NCBI RefSeq assembly: GCF_000337455.1
Contig: NZ_AOIU01000011.1
Span: 1,433 to 60,397 of the forward strand
From: Halosimplex carlsbadense 2-9-1
GTDB lineage: Archaea; Halobacteriota; Halobacteria; Halobacteriales; Haloarculaceae
Direction of reading: 5' to 3'
Length of the DNA stretch: 58,965 nucleotides
Shown: positions 9,288 through 17,956 of the stretch, piece by piece
Layout of the letters: the number at the start of each line of letters is the position of its first letter
Numbering within the stretch: the first letter of the stretch is position 1
Notes under the pieces: generated by a model
The model's input: only the letters and a program-made list of their open reading frames with translations
Told to the model about the DNA's origin: nothing
Databases searched by the model: none
Made by a program: the position numbers and the translations under genes

Positions 9288-10872
9288 GATCACGGTCCTG
9301 TTCGACTTCGTCGCGGCGGCGGCGTTCGCGGCGGCGGTCGTCGTCGGCGTCCTGAACTGGCGGGACACGGACCTCGAACGCGGGTTCTGGGTCAACTTCA
9401 CGTTCGGGGCGACGCTGGGCCTGTTGTGGACCGGGTCGGTGCTGCTGGAGTGGCTCGGCGTCGCGCCGGCGCTGATGAACGCCCTGGGCATGATGTTCCT
9501 GGGGACGACCATCGGCGTCTACGCCGTCGGCTCGACGGGGACGATGGCGGTCGTCGACGACATGAAGACGGCCACCCGCGAGGCCGACGAGGCTCGCCGG
9601 GAGGCCGTCGATCTCCAGGAGGACGCCGAGGACGCCCGGCTGGAGGCCGAGGAGGCCAGCGAAGCGGCCGAGGAGGCCAAGGAACGGGCCGAACGCGAGC
9701 GCGAGCAGGCCCAGCAGTTGAGCGAGACCCTCGAACGGAAGGCGACGGAGTTCGGCGACGTGATGGCCGCCGCGGCGGCGGGTGACCTCACCCGGCGGAT
9801 GGACGCCGAGAGCGACAACGAGGCGATGGCCGAGATCGCAGCGTCGTTCAACGCGATGATGGGCGATCTGGAGGGAACGATCCGGGAGATCCGAGCGTTC
9901 GCCGAAGAGGTGGGCGCGTCGAGCGAGGAGGTCGAAGCCGGCGCGAGCGAGAGCCAGGCCGCGAGCGAGCAGGTCGCCGAGTCGATGCAGGCGGTCTCGG
10001 CCGACGCCGACGAGCAGAACGACCGCCTCCAGTCGGTCGCCACGGAGATGAGCACGCTCTCGGGCGCCGTCGAGGAGGTGGCGGCCTCCGCGGACGAACT
10101 CGACCACGCCACCGGCGAAGCCGTCGAAGTCGGCGAGGCCGGCCGCGAGGCCGCCGGCGAGGCGATCGAGGACCTCGACGCCATCGAGACCAAGGCCGAC
10201 GAGACGGCCGACGAGGTGGAGTCGCTGGCTTCCGAGATGGACGAGATCGGCGAGGTCGTCGACATGATCGCCGAGATCGCCGAGCAGACGAACATGCTCG
10301 CGCTGAACGCCTCGATCGAAGCCGCCAGGGCCGGCGAGGCGGGCGAGGGCTTCGCCGTCGTCGCCGACGAGATCAAGGGCCTGGCGGCGGAGGCCGCCGA
10401 AGCCACCGACGAGGTCGAACGGCTCATCACCGACATCCAGGACTCGACCGACGGGACGGTCGCGAACATCCGCGAGATGACCGACCGCGTCGAGTCCGGC
10501 GCCGTCACCACCGGGGAGGCGCTGGACGCGCTCGACGAGATGGCCGAGACGGTCCGCTCGGCCCACGACAGCATCACCGAGATCAGCGCCGCGACCGACG
10601 ACCAGGCCGCCTCCACCGAGGAGGTCGCCAGCATGGTCGACGAGGTCTCCGAGATGGCCGGCCGGATCGACGCCGAATCGGACCAGGTCTCGGCGGCCGC
10701 CGAGGAACAGACCGCCTCGCTCACGCAGGCCTCCGACAACGCCCGCTCGCTGTCCGACCGCGCCGACGACCTCCGGGAGTTGCTCGACGAATTCGTCGTC
10801 GGCGACGCCGGCGGCGGTGCGGGCTCGCCGACGACGGCGGCCACCGACGGCGGGCTCGCCCGCGAGGAGTGA
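9280..10872 (+). CDS. Methyl-accepting chemotaxis-type transducer (Htr-like)
   Basis: A 530-aa transducer. Three predicted membrane helices lie in residues 1-90, with no large extracellular ligand domain. They are followed by an unusually long Glu/Ala-rich coiled coil (about 92-155), a HAMP-like segment (about 155-205, [10 protein letters not shown]) and the highly conserved MCP signalling hairpin ([20 protein letters not shown] and [13 protein letters not shown], about 332-370). The C-terminus is flexible. MCPs signal through CheW/CheA to the archaellum. The signal is probably sensed in or near the membrane, perhaps with the overlapping upstream 98-aa protein. No rhodopsin or binding-protein gene is adjacent. 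Confidence 0.9.
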   Translation: MVEITVLFDFVAAAAFAAAVVVGVLNWRDTDLERGFWVNFTFGATLGLLWTGSVLLEWLGVAPALMNALGMMFLGTTIGVYAVGSTGTMAVVDDMKTATREADEARREAVDLQEDAEDARLEAEEASEAAEEAKERAEREREQAQQLSETLERKATEFGDVMAAAAAGDLTRRMDAESDNEAMAEIAASFNAMMGDLEGTIREIRAFAEEVGASSEEVEAGASESQAASEQVAESMQAVSADADEQNDRLQSVATEMSTLSGAVEEVAASADELDHATGEAVEVGEAGREAAGEAIEDLDAIETKADETADEVESLASEMDEIGEVVDMIAEIAEQTNMLALNASIEAARAGEAGEGFAVVADEIKGLAAEAAEATDEVERLITDIQDSTDGTVANIREMTDRVESGAVTTGEALDALDEMAETVRSAHDSITEISAATDDQAASTEEVASMVDEVSEMAGRIDAESDQVSAAAEEQTASLTQASDNARSLSDRADDLRELLDEFVVGDAGGGAGSPTTAATDGGLAREE

Positions 10873-11062
10873 CTCCTGCGGACGGCGATTCGGTTCTGAA
10901 CGGCGACTCGGTGCCGAACGACGACTCGGTGCCGTTATGACGTACCGGTTCGTACGTCGACACACGCGACCGACGGATCGATCCGTCACGATCGTCTTAC
11001 CCAATTCTGGGACGCATCCCACATCCGGTACCCTTATCGGCGAGTGGTCGCTAGAGAGAGGT

Positions 11063-11770
11063 ATGTCAGGAATCACGGCGTCGTCGGTCGGCCACGCCGA
11101 GCTGGCGACGCTGAAGGAGCTGGCGCTGTCGGGCGACCTCGACGGCGACCAGAAGGTGTCCTGCTCGGCGCTGGCCGAGCGGCTCGACGCCTCGACGCAG
11201 ACGGCCTCGCGGCGGCTCCAGCGACTGGAGGAGTCCGATCTGGTCGAACGCGAGATCGTCAGCGACGGCCAGTGGGTGACCGTCACCGACGCCGGCGAGC
11301 GCGCGCTCCAGCGCGAGTACGCCGACTACCGGCGCATCTTCGAGCGGGACGCGAGCGTCGAACTCGACGGGTCGATCACCAGCGGGATGGGCGAGGGACG
11401 GCACTACATCTCGCTGCCGGGGTACATGCGCCAGTTCGAGGACCGCCTGGGCTACGAGCCGTTCCTCGGGACGCTCAACATCGAACTCGACGAGGACAGC
11501 GTCCGCGAGCGCGGCCACCTCTCCTCGTTCGAGCCCGTCACTATCGACGGCTGGGAGGACGACGAACGCACCTACGGGCCCGCCTACTGCTACCCCGCGA
11601 CCGTTGAGGCCGACGATGGGGCGACCTTCGAGGACGCCCACGTCATCACCCCCGAGCGCACCCACCACGGCGACGACCAGCTGGAAGTGATCGCGCCGGT
11701 GAAACTCCGCGACGAACTGGGGCTCGACGACGGCTCCTCCCTCACCATCCATGTCACCGAACAGCGATAG
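11063..11770 (+). CDS. ribK: CTP-dependent riboflavin kinase with N-terminal winged helix
   Basis: A 235-aa protein of the archaeal RibK family, which phosphorylates riboflavin to FMN using CTP rather than ATP. Residues about 1-90 form an HTH/winged-helix domain ([20 protein letters not shown]), as in many euryarchaeal members, and could bind DNA. The C-terminal kinase contains the family signatures [29 protein letters not shown] and the TPERTHH segment. The ATG at 11063 matches family length and sits about 30 nt after a CCCTTATC TATA-like sequence. The ribB gene starts right at its stop, giving a compact flavin operon. Confidence 0.93.
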   Translation: MSGITASSVGHAELATLKELALSGDLDGDQKVSCSALAERLDASTQTASRRLQRLEESDLVEREIVSDGQWVTVTDAGERALQREYADYRRIFERDASVELDGSITSGMGEGRHYISLPGYMRQFEDRLGYEPFLGTLNIELDEDSVRERGHLSSFEPVTIDGWEDDERTYGPAYCYPATVEADDGATFEDAHVITPERTHHGDDQLEVIAPVKLRDELGLDDGSSLTIHVTEQR

Positions 11771-11771
11771 C

Positions 11772-12464
11772 ATGACCGGCGACGGATCGACCGCGACCGC
11801 GAGTGCGGCCGTCGACCGAGCGGTCGACGCGCTCCGGCGGGGCGACCCGATCCTCGTCCACGACGCCGCCGACCGCGAGGGCGAGGTCGACCTGATCTAC
11901 CCCGCCGCCGCGGTCACGCCCGAGGCGGTCGCCCGCATGCGCAACGACGCCGGCGGCCTCGTCTGCGCCGCGCTCGGGGACAGGGTGGCCGACGCCTTCG
12001 AGTTGCCCTACCTGCAGGAAGTCATCGACCACCCGGTCGCCGCCGACCACGACCTGGGCTACGACGAGCGGTCGTCGTTTTCGCTGACGGTCAACCACCG
12101 CGACACCTACACCGGCATCACCGACGAGGACCGCGCGCTGACGATCACCGAACTCGCCGCCGCCGCGACCGATCCGGAGGGGACTGACTTCGCGAGCGAG
12201 TTCCGCGCGCCCGGCCACGTCCACGTCCTCCGGGCGGCCCCCGGCCTCCTCGCCGACCGGGAGGGCCACACCGAACTCGCCGTCGCGCTCGCCGGCGCCG
12301 CCGACCTGCCGCCGGCGATGGTCGTCTGCGAGATGCTCGACGACGACACCGGGACAGCCCTCACCCCCGCCGCCGCTCGATCCTACGCCGACCGCGAGGG
12401 GCTGGTCTACGTCGAGGGGTCGGCCGTCGTCGAGCGACTCGGCCGACCGGTATCGGACGACTGA
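11772..12464 (+). CDS. ribB: 3,4-dihydroxy-2-butanone 4-phosphate synthase
   Basis: A 230-aa RibB-family enzyme that converts ribulose 5-phosphate to dihydroxybutanone phosphate plus formate for riboflavin synthesis. Diagnostic segments are the acidic metal/substrate loop DREGEVDL, the YTGITDEDRALTI stretch and the closing AMVVCEMLDDDTGTALT region. The ATG at 11772 lies one base after the ribK stop; an in-frame ATG at 11751 would overlap ribK by 20 nt. Co-transcription with ribK places the making of riboflavin and its conversion to FMN in one unit. Confidence 0.93.
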   Translation: MTGDGSTATASAAVDRAVDALRRGDPILVHDAADREGEVDLIYPAAAVTPEAVARMRNDAGGLVCAALGDRVADAFELPYLQEVIDHPVAADHDLGYDERSSFSLTVNHRDTYTGITDEDRALTITELAAAATDPEGTDFASEFRAPGHVHVLRAAPGLLADREGHTELAVALAGAADLPPAMVVCEMLDDDTGTALTPAAARSYADREGLVYVEGSAVVERLGRPVSDD

Positions 12465-12491
12465 AGGGGTGTCCGCCCTCAGTCCCCGACG

Positions 12492-12920
12492 ATGAAACCG
12501 TTCTCGCGCCGCGCGCTCCTCCGCGCGAGCGGGCTCGCCGCCGCCGGCGCCGTCGCCGGCTGCGCGACCGACGACTCCGACGGCCCGACCGGGACCCCTA
12601 ACTCGGGCGACATCGTCGCCGGACCGAACGGCGCCTACGCCTACGACCCCGAGGAGTACACCGTCTCCGTCGGCGAGACGGTCACCTGGTACTTCGCCAG
12701 TCCGACCCACAACGTCGGCTGTCGCCCCGGTGACTCTCCGCAGATCAGCCTGCCCGACGGCGCCGAGTCGTTCGCCAGCTACGACGACGGGAACGTGGGC
12801 CAGACCGTCCCGCAGGGCGAGACCTACGAGCACACCTTCGAGACGGCCGGCGAGTACACCTACGTCTGTATCCCACACTCCCGGCAGGGGATGGTCGGGA
12901 CGGTCGTCGTCGAGGAGTAG
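12492..12920 (+). CDS. Halocyanin-like blue copper lipoprotein
   Basis: A 142-aa type I copper protein. The N-terminus has a Tat motif (SRRALLRAS) followed by a hydrophobic run and a lipobox AGAVAGC, with Cys24 the likely lipidation site, so it should be anchored outside the membrane. The plastocyanin-like fold supplies copper ligands His73 (PTHNVG), Cys126, His129 and Met134 (VCIPHSRQGM). Halocyanins carry electrons among membrane redox complexes in haloarchaea. The gene starts shortly after ribB on the same strand and converges on the pilin gene. Confidence 0.92.
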   Translation: MKPFSRRALLRASGLAAAGAVAGCATDDSDGPTGTPNSGDIVAGPNGAYAYDPEEYTVSVGETVTWYFASPTHNVGCRPGDSPQISLPDGAESFASYDDGNVGQTVPQGETYEHTFETAGEYTYVCIPHSRQGMVGTVVVEE

Positions 12921-12945
12921 CGCGGTCGGTGAGTCGGCGCGCGAC

Positions 12946-13527
12946 TCAACACCAGTTGGGGATCCCGTCCCCGTCGTTGTCGCCGTCCGGCCCTTCGGGG
13001 CCGTCGGGGAGGTCCGGGTCTCGCGTGGCCGTCCACTCGTTGAAGATGACCGTCTCACCGTCGTCGTTCCGGAGGATGACGAAGTAGCTGTCCCCTTCGC
13101 TGCAGATCGGGTCGAGGACGCTGTCGCTGTCGAAGCCGTCGATGTGGACGTACTCCTGGGCCTTGACCTGTGGGCCACCCGTCCAGACCTCCGACCAGCG
13201 GATCGTGTTGCCGCTCTCGTCTTTGATGATCACGTTCTCGGCGTCGACGGTCCGGCCGACATCGTGGGTTATCTCGAGATAGGGTCGGTTGTCGGTGTTA
13301 CCCTCGCCGGTCGCCACGTACTCGCGGTCGAAGGCGCCCGCGGGCGCCGGCTCGTCCAGTTCGCTCTCGAAGCCGATCGCCATCGTCGCGATCACACCGG
13401 CCAACACGACCGCGATCGCGACCAACAGGACGGTCCCGACGACCGACGAGACGCCGCGTTCGTCGCGCCGATAGCTGTCGGGCCCGCCGGATCTCCCCTC
13501 ACGACCCGTTCGGTCGGTCGGCTCCAT
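12946..13527 (-). CDS. Archaeal type IV pilin-like protein
   Basis: A 193-aa protein with an archaeal pilin N-terminal domain. A charged leader ends in RRDERG, followed by the hydrophobic helix VSSVVGTVLLVAIAVVLAGV, so prepilin peptidase should cut after Gly25. The rest is an acidic, exported, beta-rich domain. The C-terminus carries a DGDNDGDGIPNWC segment resembling a single calcium-binding thrombospondin type 3 loop ending in the last-residue Cys, which is unusual for haloarchaeal pilins. No pilus ATPase or platform gene is close by, so this is probably a stand-alone minor pilin or adhesion pilin. Confidence 0.85.
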   Translation of the reverse strand: MEPTDRTGREGRSGGPDSYRRDERGVSSVVGTVLLVAIAVVLAGVIATMAIGFESELDEPAPAGAFDREYVATGEGNTDNRPYLEITHDVGRTVDAENVIIKDESGNTIRWSEVWTGGPQVKAQEYVHIDGFDSDSVLDPICSEGDSYFVILRNDDGETVIFNEWTATRDPDLPDGPEGPDGDNDGDGIPNWC

Positions 13528-13609
13528 CGGTTTCCGACGGATACGCCACCCGGGATCATAACTCCCGACCAGCTATTTCACATCGTGACACCGCCGGTGA
13601 GTCGGACGC

Positions 13610-14095
13610 TTACAGGTTCTTGAGCGAGAACCACCCGCCGCCCAGGACGAAGAGGATTCCGAAGGCGGCGGCGAACAGGGGCGTGTTCGTCGTCCTGTTT
13701 TTCAGGAACGCCCCGTTCGGTCGGTCGGGCGAGACGTACGCGGTGGCCGCCCCACCCTCCTCGTACTCGGCGACGACCGAGCGGGCCGCCGACTCCGTGT
13801 CGTAGGTCGGTGATATCGACGCGGGGAAGACGCTGGAACTCTCGTAGGTCGTTCCCTCGTACTCGTAGCTGAACCGGACCGTCGGCTCGTGGTCGACCCC
13901 GCGCCTGGCCGAGGACGTCTCGACGCCGACCTCGGTGATCGTCGCGTTCACCTCGACCGAGTTCCGTACCGCATCGGACTGCTGGACGTAGTCGTAGCCG
14001 GCGTAGCCGGTGACCGCGAGGCCGAGCAACAGCATCAACAGCGCGCCGCGAAGCGACTCCGGCCCGTTGATCGACAGCCCCGAATCGTCGCTCAT
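13610..14095 (-). CDS. DUF3592-like membrane protein
   Basis: A 161-aa protein with two membrane helices, one near the N-terminus (GALLMLLLGLAVTGYAGY) and one near the C-terminus (LFAAAFGILFVLGGGWF), flanking an extracytoplasmic beta-rich domain (VEVNATITEV, RFSYEYEGTTYESSSVFP, ATAYVSPDRPNGAFL). The VSPDRPNGAFL-type motif and topology match the DUF3592 family, whose function is unknown. The ATG at 14095 gives the family's normal length; an upstream extension is low-complexity Arg-rich and rejected. It is transcribed away from ilvE. Confidence 0.8.
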   Translation of the reverse strand: MSDDSGLSINGPESLRGALLMLLLGLAVTGYAGYDYVQQSDAVRNSVEVNATITEVGVETSSARRGVDHEPTVRFSYEYEGTTYESSSVFPASISPTYDTESAARSVVAEYEEGGAATAYVSPDRPNGAFLKNRTTNTPLFAAAFGILFVLGGGWFSLKNL

Positions 14096-14359
14096 ACCGG
14101 GTCGCTCCCGACTCCGGTCGACGGCGGGGCGCGCTCGCTGGCCGGCCCTGCGTCCGCGTGGAACCGACCGAGCGGCCGGGTGCGCGGACCGCAGACCCCT
14201 CGCGCCCGGTTCGTACCGCCGCGGTCTCGTTCGACAGTCATCGTCCGTGAATGCTCGCCGCTCTCGAGTAAAAGCCCTCTCGTAACCCCAGCGTCTGTTT
14301 GTGTCACGCGGTCGCACGCGACCGTCAACACTCTTTACGGCCGGGTCGCAACTGTGGCT
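14096..14359. other. Divergent intergenic region between the DUF3592 gene and ilvE
   Basis: No supported gene. The region carries the upstream regulatory DNA of both divergent genes. A TTTACGG TATA-like element at about 14334-14340 lies 20-26 nt before an ATG at 14360 and could start a leaderless transcript covering the short ORF described next. Confidence 0.4.
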
Positions 14360-14443
14360 ATGGCCGACGCGCGCAGCCCCGACGCCGGGCGACTGACAAC
14401 CTATAAACCGGGAGCGGCCCTCACCGGGAGGTACGACCCATGA
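14360..14443 (+). CDS. Possible 27-aa leader ORF overlapping ilvE
   Basis: An ATG at 14360 opens a 27-codon frame whose TGA overlaps the ilvE ATG as ATGA. A TTTACGG element lies about 25 nt upstream, the right distance for a leaderless start. The peptide is basic and has no run of branched-chain codons as in bacterial ilv leaders. The ilvE ribosome binding site (GGGAGG) is inside this ORF, so translational coupling is possible. It may also be chance. Confidence 0.25.
   Translation: MADARSPDAGRLTTYKPGAALTGRYDP
14400..14409 (+). promoter_or_regulatory. TATA-like box and ribosome binding site for ilvE
   Basis: CCTATAAACC at 14400-14409 is a good haloarchaeal TATA box 31-40 nt before the ilvE ATG. 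GGGAGGT at 14426-14432 is a strong Shine-Dalgarno match 7 nt before the start, which is rare in this mostly leaderless genome. Confidence 0.5.
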
Positions 14444-15378
14444 GCGAGCGCCCAGAGATGTTCCAGGGCGTCGACGAACTCTGGATGGACGGCGAGTTCG
14501 TCGACTTCGACGACGCACAGATCCACGTCCTCACCCACGGCCTCCACTACGGTTCGGGAGTGTTCGAGGGCGTCCGGTGCTACGACACGGTCGACGGCCC
14601 CGCCATCTTCCGCTGGGAGGAGCACCTCGAACGGTTCTACGAGTCGGGCAAGCCCTACGATCTGGAGATCCCCTTCGAACCCGAGGAACTCACCGAGGCC
14701 ACCGTCGAGCTGATCCGCCGGGAAGAGCTCGAATCCTGTTACATCCGCCCGATCGCCTTCTACGGGTACGACTCCCTCGGCGTGAGTCCCGGCGACTGCC
14801 CGACGAAGGTCGCCATCGGCGCCTGGCCGTGGGGCGCCTACCTCGGCGAGGACGCTCTGGAGAACGGCGTCGACGTGATGGTCTCCTCGTGGCGCAAGCA
14901 CGCCTCCAGCCAGATCCCCACGAACATGAAGACCACCGGCCTCTACGTCAACTCCATGCTCGCCACCGAGGAGGCCAAGGGCAACGGCTACACCGAGGCG
15001 ATCGTCCTCAACAAGGAGGGCAACGTCGCGGAAGGCCCCGGCGAGAACATCTTTCTGGTGCGTGACGGCGAGATCTACACGCCCGGCCTCGCCGAGTCCA
15101 TCCTCGACGGGATCACCCGCCGCACCGCCATCGAACTCGCCGAAGACCTGGGCTACACCGTCCACGACGAGGCGACCATCTCCCGCGGGGAGCTGTACAC
15201 CGCCGACGAACTGTTCTTCACCGGCACGGCCGCGGAGGTCACGCCCATCCGCAGCGTCGACGACAACGTCATTGGCGAGGGGACGAAGGGCCCGGTCACC
15301 GACGAGATCCAGAGCCAGTTCTTCGATCTGGTCGAGGGTCGACTCGACGGCTACGACGACTGGTTCACCTACGTCTAG
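14440..15378 (+). CDS. ilvE: Branched-chain amino acid aminotransferase
   Basis: A 312-aa fold-type IV PLP aminotransferase that interconverts Leu/Ile/Val and their 2-oxo acids. The PLP lysine is Lys164 in NMKTTGLYVNS. Family segments include the N-terminal GSGVFEGVRCY, LNKEGNVAEGPGENIFLV and LFFTGTAAEVTPI near the C-terminus. Length and start agree with archaeal IlvE. It is monocistronic here, with a TATA box and Shine-Dalgarno sequence and perhaps a short leader ORF. No other ilv or leu genes are nearby. Confidence 0.95.
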   Translation: MSERPEMFQGVDELWMDGEFVDFDDAQIHVLTHGLHYGSGVFEGVRCYDTVDGPAIFRWEEHLERFYESGKPYDLEIPFEPEELTEATVELIRREELESCYIRPIAFYGYDSLGVSPGDCPTKVAIGAWPWGAYLGEDALENGVDVMVSSWRKHASSQIPTNMKTTGLYVNSMLATEEAKGNGYTEAIVLNKEGNVAEGPGENIFLVRDGEIYTPGLAESILDGITRRTAIELAEDLGYTVHDEATISRGELYTADELFFTGTAAEVTPIRSVDDNVIGEGTKGPVTDEIQSQFFDLVEGRLDGYDDWFTYV

Positions 15379-15578
15379 CGCGCACTCCGATCGCCGGTTT
15401 CCACCGGGGAGCGGGCCGCTGACCCGCCGTTCACCGATAGGTGGCTAAACAATTAGGGATAACCGTCACGGGCGTTTGCGCCCGATGTCGGGTAGATGCA
15501 ACAGACGAGTACGACCGGTAGTCACCACTGGCGCGTACGGGACTTCGAGGACGGAACACGCGACGGGGTGGTCGGCGA

Positions 15579-15815
15579 ATGGCACTGACCACTCGCCTGC
15601 GGTCAGTGCTGAGCGACGCCCGCGAGCGCGCCGGTGGTGGCGACGCCGCGACGCCCGACGACCCGGCCGCGGGCGACGAGTCGCCCCCGGAACCGACGAC
15701 GGGGCTGTTCGAGTGCTCCGCCTGCGGGACCGTCTACGTCGCCGAGGAGAAGTCGACCTGTTCGTCCTGCGACGAGCCCGTCGAAGAGGTCTCGGCGACC
15801 CTCTCCCGCGAGTAG
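15579..15815 (+). CDS. Small zinc-ribbon protein
   Basis: A 78-aa acidic protein. Its C-terminal half contains CSACGTVYV and CSSCDEP, two CxxC knuckles 16 residues apart that would form a rubredoxin-like zinc ribbon. The N-terminal half is a low-complexity Asp/Glu/Pro linker after a short helix (ALTTRLRSVLSDARERA). Haloarchaea encode many such small zinc-finger proteins, some with regulatory roles; the role of this one is unknown. The ATG at 15579 follows a spacer after ilvE, and the gene converges on the PH-domain operon. Confidence 0.75.
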   Translation: MALTTRLRSVLSDARERAGGGDAATPDDPAAGDESPPEPTTGLFECSACGTVYVAEEKSTCSSCDEPVEEVSATLSRE

Positions 15816-15851
15816 CGGGTCGAAAGCGACCGACGCGGCCGACCGGGGCGC

Positions 15852-16628
15852 TCAGTTCTCCTCGCCGTCCGGCGTGAATCCGTCGACTCCGTCGCCGGAC
15901 AGCGGGTCGTCCGAGCGGCCGCCCGACAGCGGAGTCTCGGAGTGTGAACCGTCGGCCCGGTCGTTCATCCGGGCCTCGACGCGTTCGAGCGCCTCGCGGG
16001 TCGCGCGGAGTTCGGCGACGAGTTCGTCGAGCTGGTCGGCGCTCGCGGCCCGCCGGTCGTCGGCGCGGCTACCGCCACCACCGCCGGTGCCGTCGCGACC
16101 GCCGCCGCCGGCCTCCCGCTGGACGCGGGAGATCTCCTCGCGCACGTCGCGAGCGTCCTCTACGTCGTCGAAGGAGATATCGGCGCCGGAACTCCCGGCG
16201 GTGCTGATCTCGATGGTGCCGAAGCCGAGCTGCGTGCCCCAGAACGACTGGGTGAACTCCGTGTTCTGGATGCGGTCGAGGTCGACGCTCTCGATGTTGG
16301 TGCTGAGGATCCCCTGCTTGACGTACAGCGAGCGGTTCGTCACCACGTAGTCGGTGTGTTTGATCCCCAGGTACGACAGCGGCGAAAAGAGGAGGATCAC
16401 GAGCCCGATCAGGAAGGGGATCAGGACCACGCCCGTCACGAGCGTGCCGACCATCCGCAGCTTGGTCGGCTCGCCGACCCAGACGACCTCCTCGCCCGGT
16501 TCCAGCGAGAGCCACTCCGAGACCTCCGAGTCGGCCGCCGCCGCGGCGCGGTCGGTCAGCGAACCGCCGCGCTCGCCCTCTCCGCTCGTCGAGTCGCTTC
16601 CGCCGTCCGCGGAGCCGTCGCCGCTCAT
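15852..16628 (-). CDS. PH-domain (YdbS/bPH2-like) membrane protein, second of a tandem pair
   Basis: A 258-aa protein. After a low-complexity N-terminus comes EWLSLEPGEEVVWVGEP, a paired hydrophobic hairpin (TLVTGVVLIPFLIGLVILLF) and a bacterial PH-like domain with IKHTDYVVTNRSLYVKQGIL, VDLDRIQNTEF and FGTIEISTAGSSGADISF. A Gly-rich linker leads to a C-terminal coiled coil (DELVAELRATREALERVEAR). It is clearly paralogous to the upstream gene, whose stop overlaps its ATG by 4 nt. The biochemical role of these membrane PH proteins is unknown. Confidence 0.85.
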   Translation of the reverse strand: MSGDGSADGGSDSTSGEGERGGSLTDRAAAAADSEVSEWLSLEPGEEVVWVGEPTKLRMVGTLVTGVVLIPFLIGLVILLFSPLSYLGIKHTDYVVTNRSLYVKQGILSTNIESVDLDRIQNTEFTQSFWGTQLGFGTIEISTAGSSGADISFDDVEDARDVREEISRVQREAGGGGRDGTGGGGGSRADDRRAASADQLDELVAELRATREALERVEARMNDRADGSHSETPLSGGRSDDPLSGDGVDGFTPDGEEN

Positions 16629-17275
16629 GCGCGCTCCTCCATGCGCTCGGCGACCGCGCGCAGCCCCCTGGCTTCCGCCAGCAGCGCCTCGACGGTCGCC
16701 TCGTCGAGCCCCTCGGCGACCGGCGCCGGGTCGTCGTCGTCCTCCCCGCGTTCGCTCGCGGCGCGGACCTGCTCCTGAAGCCGGTCGCGGAAAGTCTCGG
16801 GGTCGTCCAAGTCCGAAACAGCGAGGTCCGCGCCGCCGCTGCCGGCCGTCGAGACGGCGAGGGTCCCGTAGTCGAAGAGGTTCCCCGTGATATCCTTGCG
16901 CAGCGTCGTGTTCTGGACGCGGTCGACGCCGACGCTCGTGACCGTCTCCGAGAGCACGCCCGTCTTCAGGTAGATCCGCCGGTCGGTCAGCACGTAGTCC
17001 GTGTGCTCGACCTTCAGATACGCCCAGGCCACGCCGAGGACCTGCGAGGCGACGATCAGCGCCGCGACCGCCCAGACCACGAGGCCGGGCGCCACCGGGA
17101 ACTCGGCGGGGTCGAGCGCCACCTGCGTCGTGACGAAGACGGCGGCCGCGAGGGCCAGCAGCGACAGGATCGCCGCCCCCGCGGCGGTGCCGACGATGCG
17201 CCAGACGCGCGGCTGGCCCGTCCAGACCACCGACTCGTCCGGGTCGAGTGAGAGCCACTCGTATTCCTCGTTCAT
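16625..17275 (-). CDS. PH-domain (YdbS/bPH2-like) membrane protein, first of a tandem pair
   Basis: A 216-aa paralogue of the next gene. It opens directly with YEWLSLDPDESVVWTGQP, then two membrane helices (about 30-50 and 62-85) and the PH-like core VEHTDYVLTDRRIYLKTGVL, VGVDRVQNTTL and YGTLAVSTAGSGGADLAV. The C-terminus is a short acidic coiled coil (ATVEALLAEARGLRAVAERM). The ATGA overlap with the downstream paralogue indicates one operon made by tandem duplication. A heteromeric membrane complex is a reasonable inference. Confidence 0.87.
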   Translation of the reverse strand: MNEEYEWLSLDPDESVVWTGQPRVWRIVGTAAGAAILSLLALAAAVFVTTQVALDPAEFPVAPGLVVWAVAALIVASQVLGVAWAYLKVEHTDYVLTDRRIYLKTGVLSETVTSVGVDRVQNTTLRKDITGNLFDYGTLAVSTAGSGGADLAVSDLDDPETFRDRLQEQVRAASERGEDDDDPAPVAEGLDEATVEALLAEARGLRAVAERMEERA

Positions 17276-17373
17276 ATCACGGGAGTGGCACGCTCCGAGA
17301 GATAAAACCACGGGACCGTCCGCTCGGTGGCGTCGCCGCGGCCGCGAGGGAGACGACTCTATGCGCCCGCGAC

Positions 17374-17831
17374 CTACGCGGACAGCCGCAGCCGGTCGCC
17401 CGCGGATATCGAGATGTCCAGATAATCCTCCGCGACACCTCCGCCGGACGCTTCGTAGAGTCCGATCCATCCCTGCGCGGTGTGGTCCCCGTCCTCGTTC
17501 CCGACCCGGACGAAGAACGCGCCCGGCTCCCGCAGAATCCCCGAGGCGACGACGCGTTCGTCGGACGTGACCCGGTACTCGTCTGACTGCCGCCAGATCG
17601 GTTCTCCCTCCGGGGTCACCGTCGCGGCCCCGGTGGAACGCCGTCGTCGTTCTCGTTCGTCTTCTCGACCGTTACCGCGACCGTGTGTGCCTCCGAATCC
17701 GTGTTCCGGATCAGCAGATCCCCTGCGGCCGGCCCGTCGTCGCCGCCCAGCACACAGCCCCCGATCAGTCCGCCGCTGCACACGGCGCCCGCCGTCCGGA
17801 GGACGTGTCGTCTGCTCGATTCGTCGATCAC
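17374..17831 (-). pseudogene. Frameshifted Tat lipoprotein gene
   Basis: The 5' part, from a GTG at 17831, encodes a Tat/lipobox signal (SRRHVLRTAG then GGLIGGC) and a mature domain beginning LLIRNTDSEAHTVAVTVEKT. That frame stops after NENDDGVPPGPRR at about 17616. Homologous-looking sequence continues in another frame (TGAATVTPEGEPIWRQSD to YLDISISAGDRLRLSA) and ends at the stop at 17374. One missing base near 17640-17655 reconciles both parts into a ~150-aa exported beta-sandwich lipoprotein. It could be a true pseudogene or a sequence error in a G+C-rich run. Confidence 0.7.
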
Positions 17832-17956
17832 GGGTGGTCTGGTTCCCGCTGTGGTAAGTGCTTTCTCTAGATGGCTCGACACACCGCTCCGCCGACGGAG
17901 CGGGCGACTCGTTCCGGCACCCGCAACTTTTTGCGACCGCCGGTACCCCAACGCAC

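Noticed and set aside
8923..11286. Antisense open frame opposite the transducer and ribK
   Set aside because: Long open antisense frames are expected in G+C-rich haloarchaeal genes; no family motifs are present.
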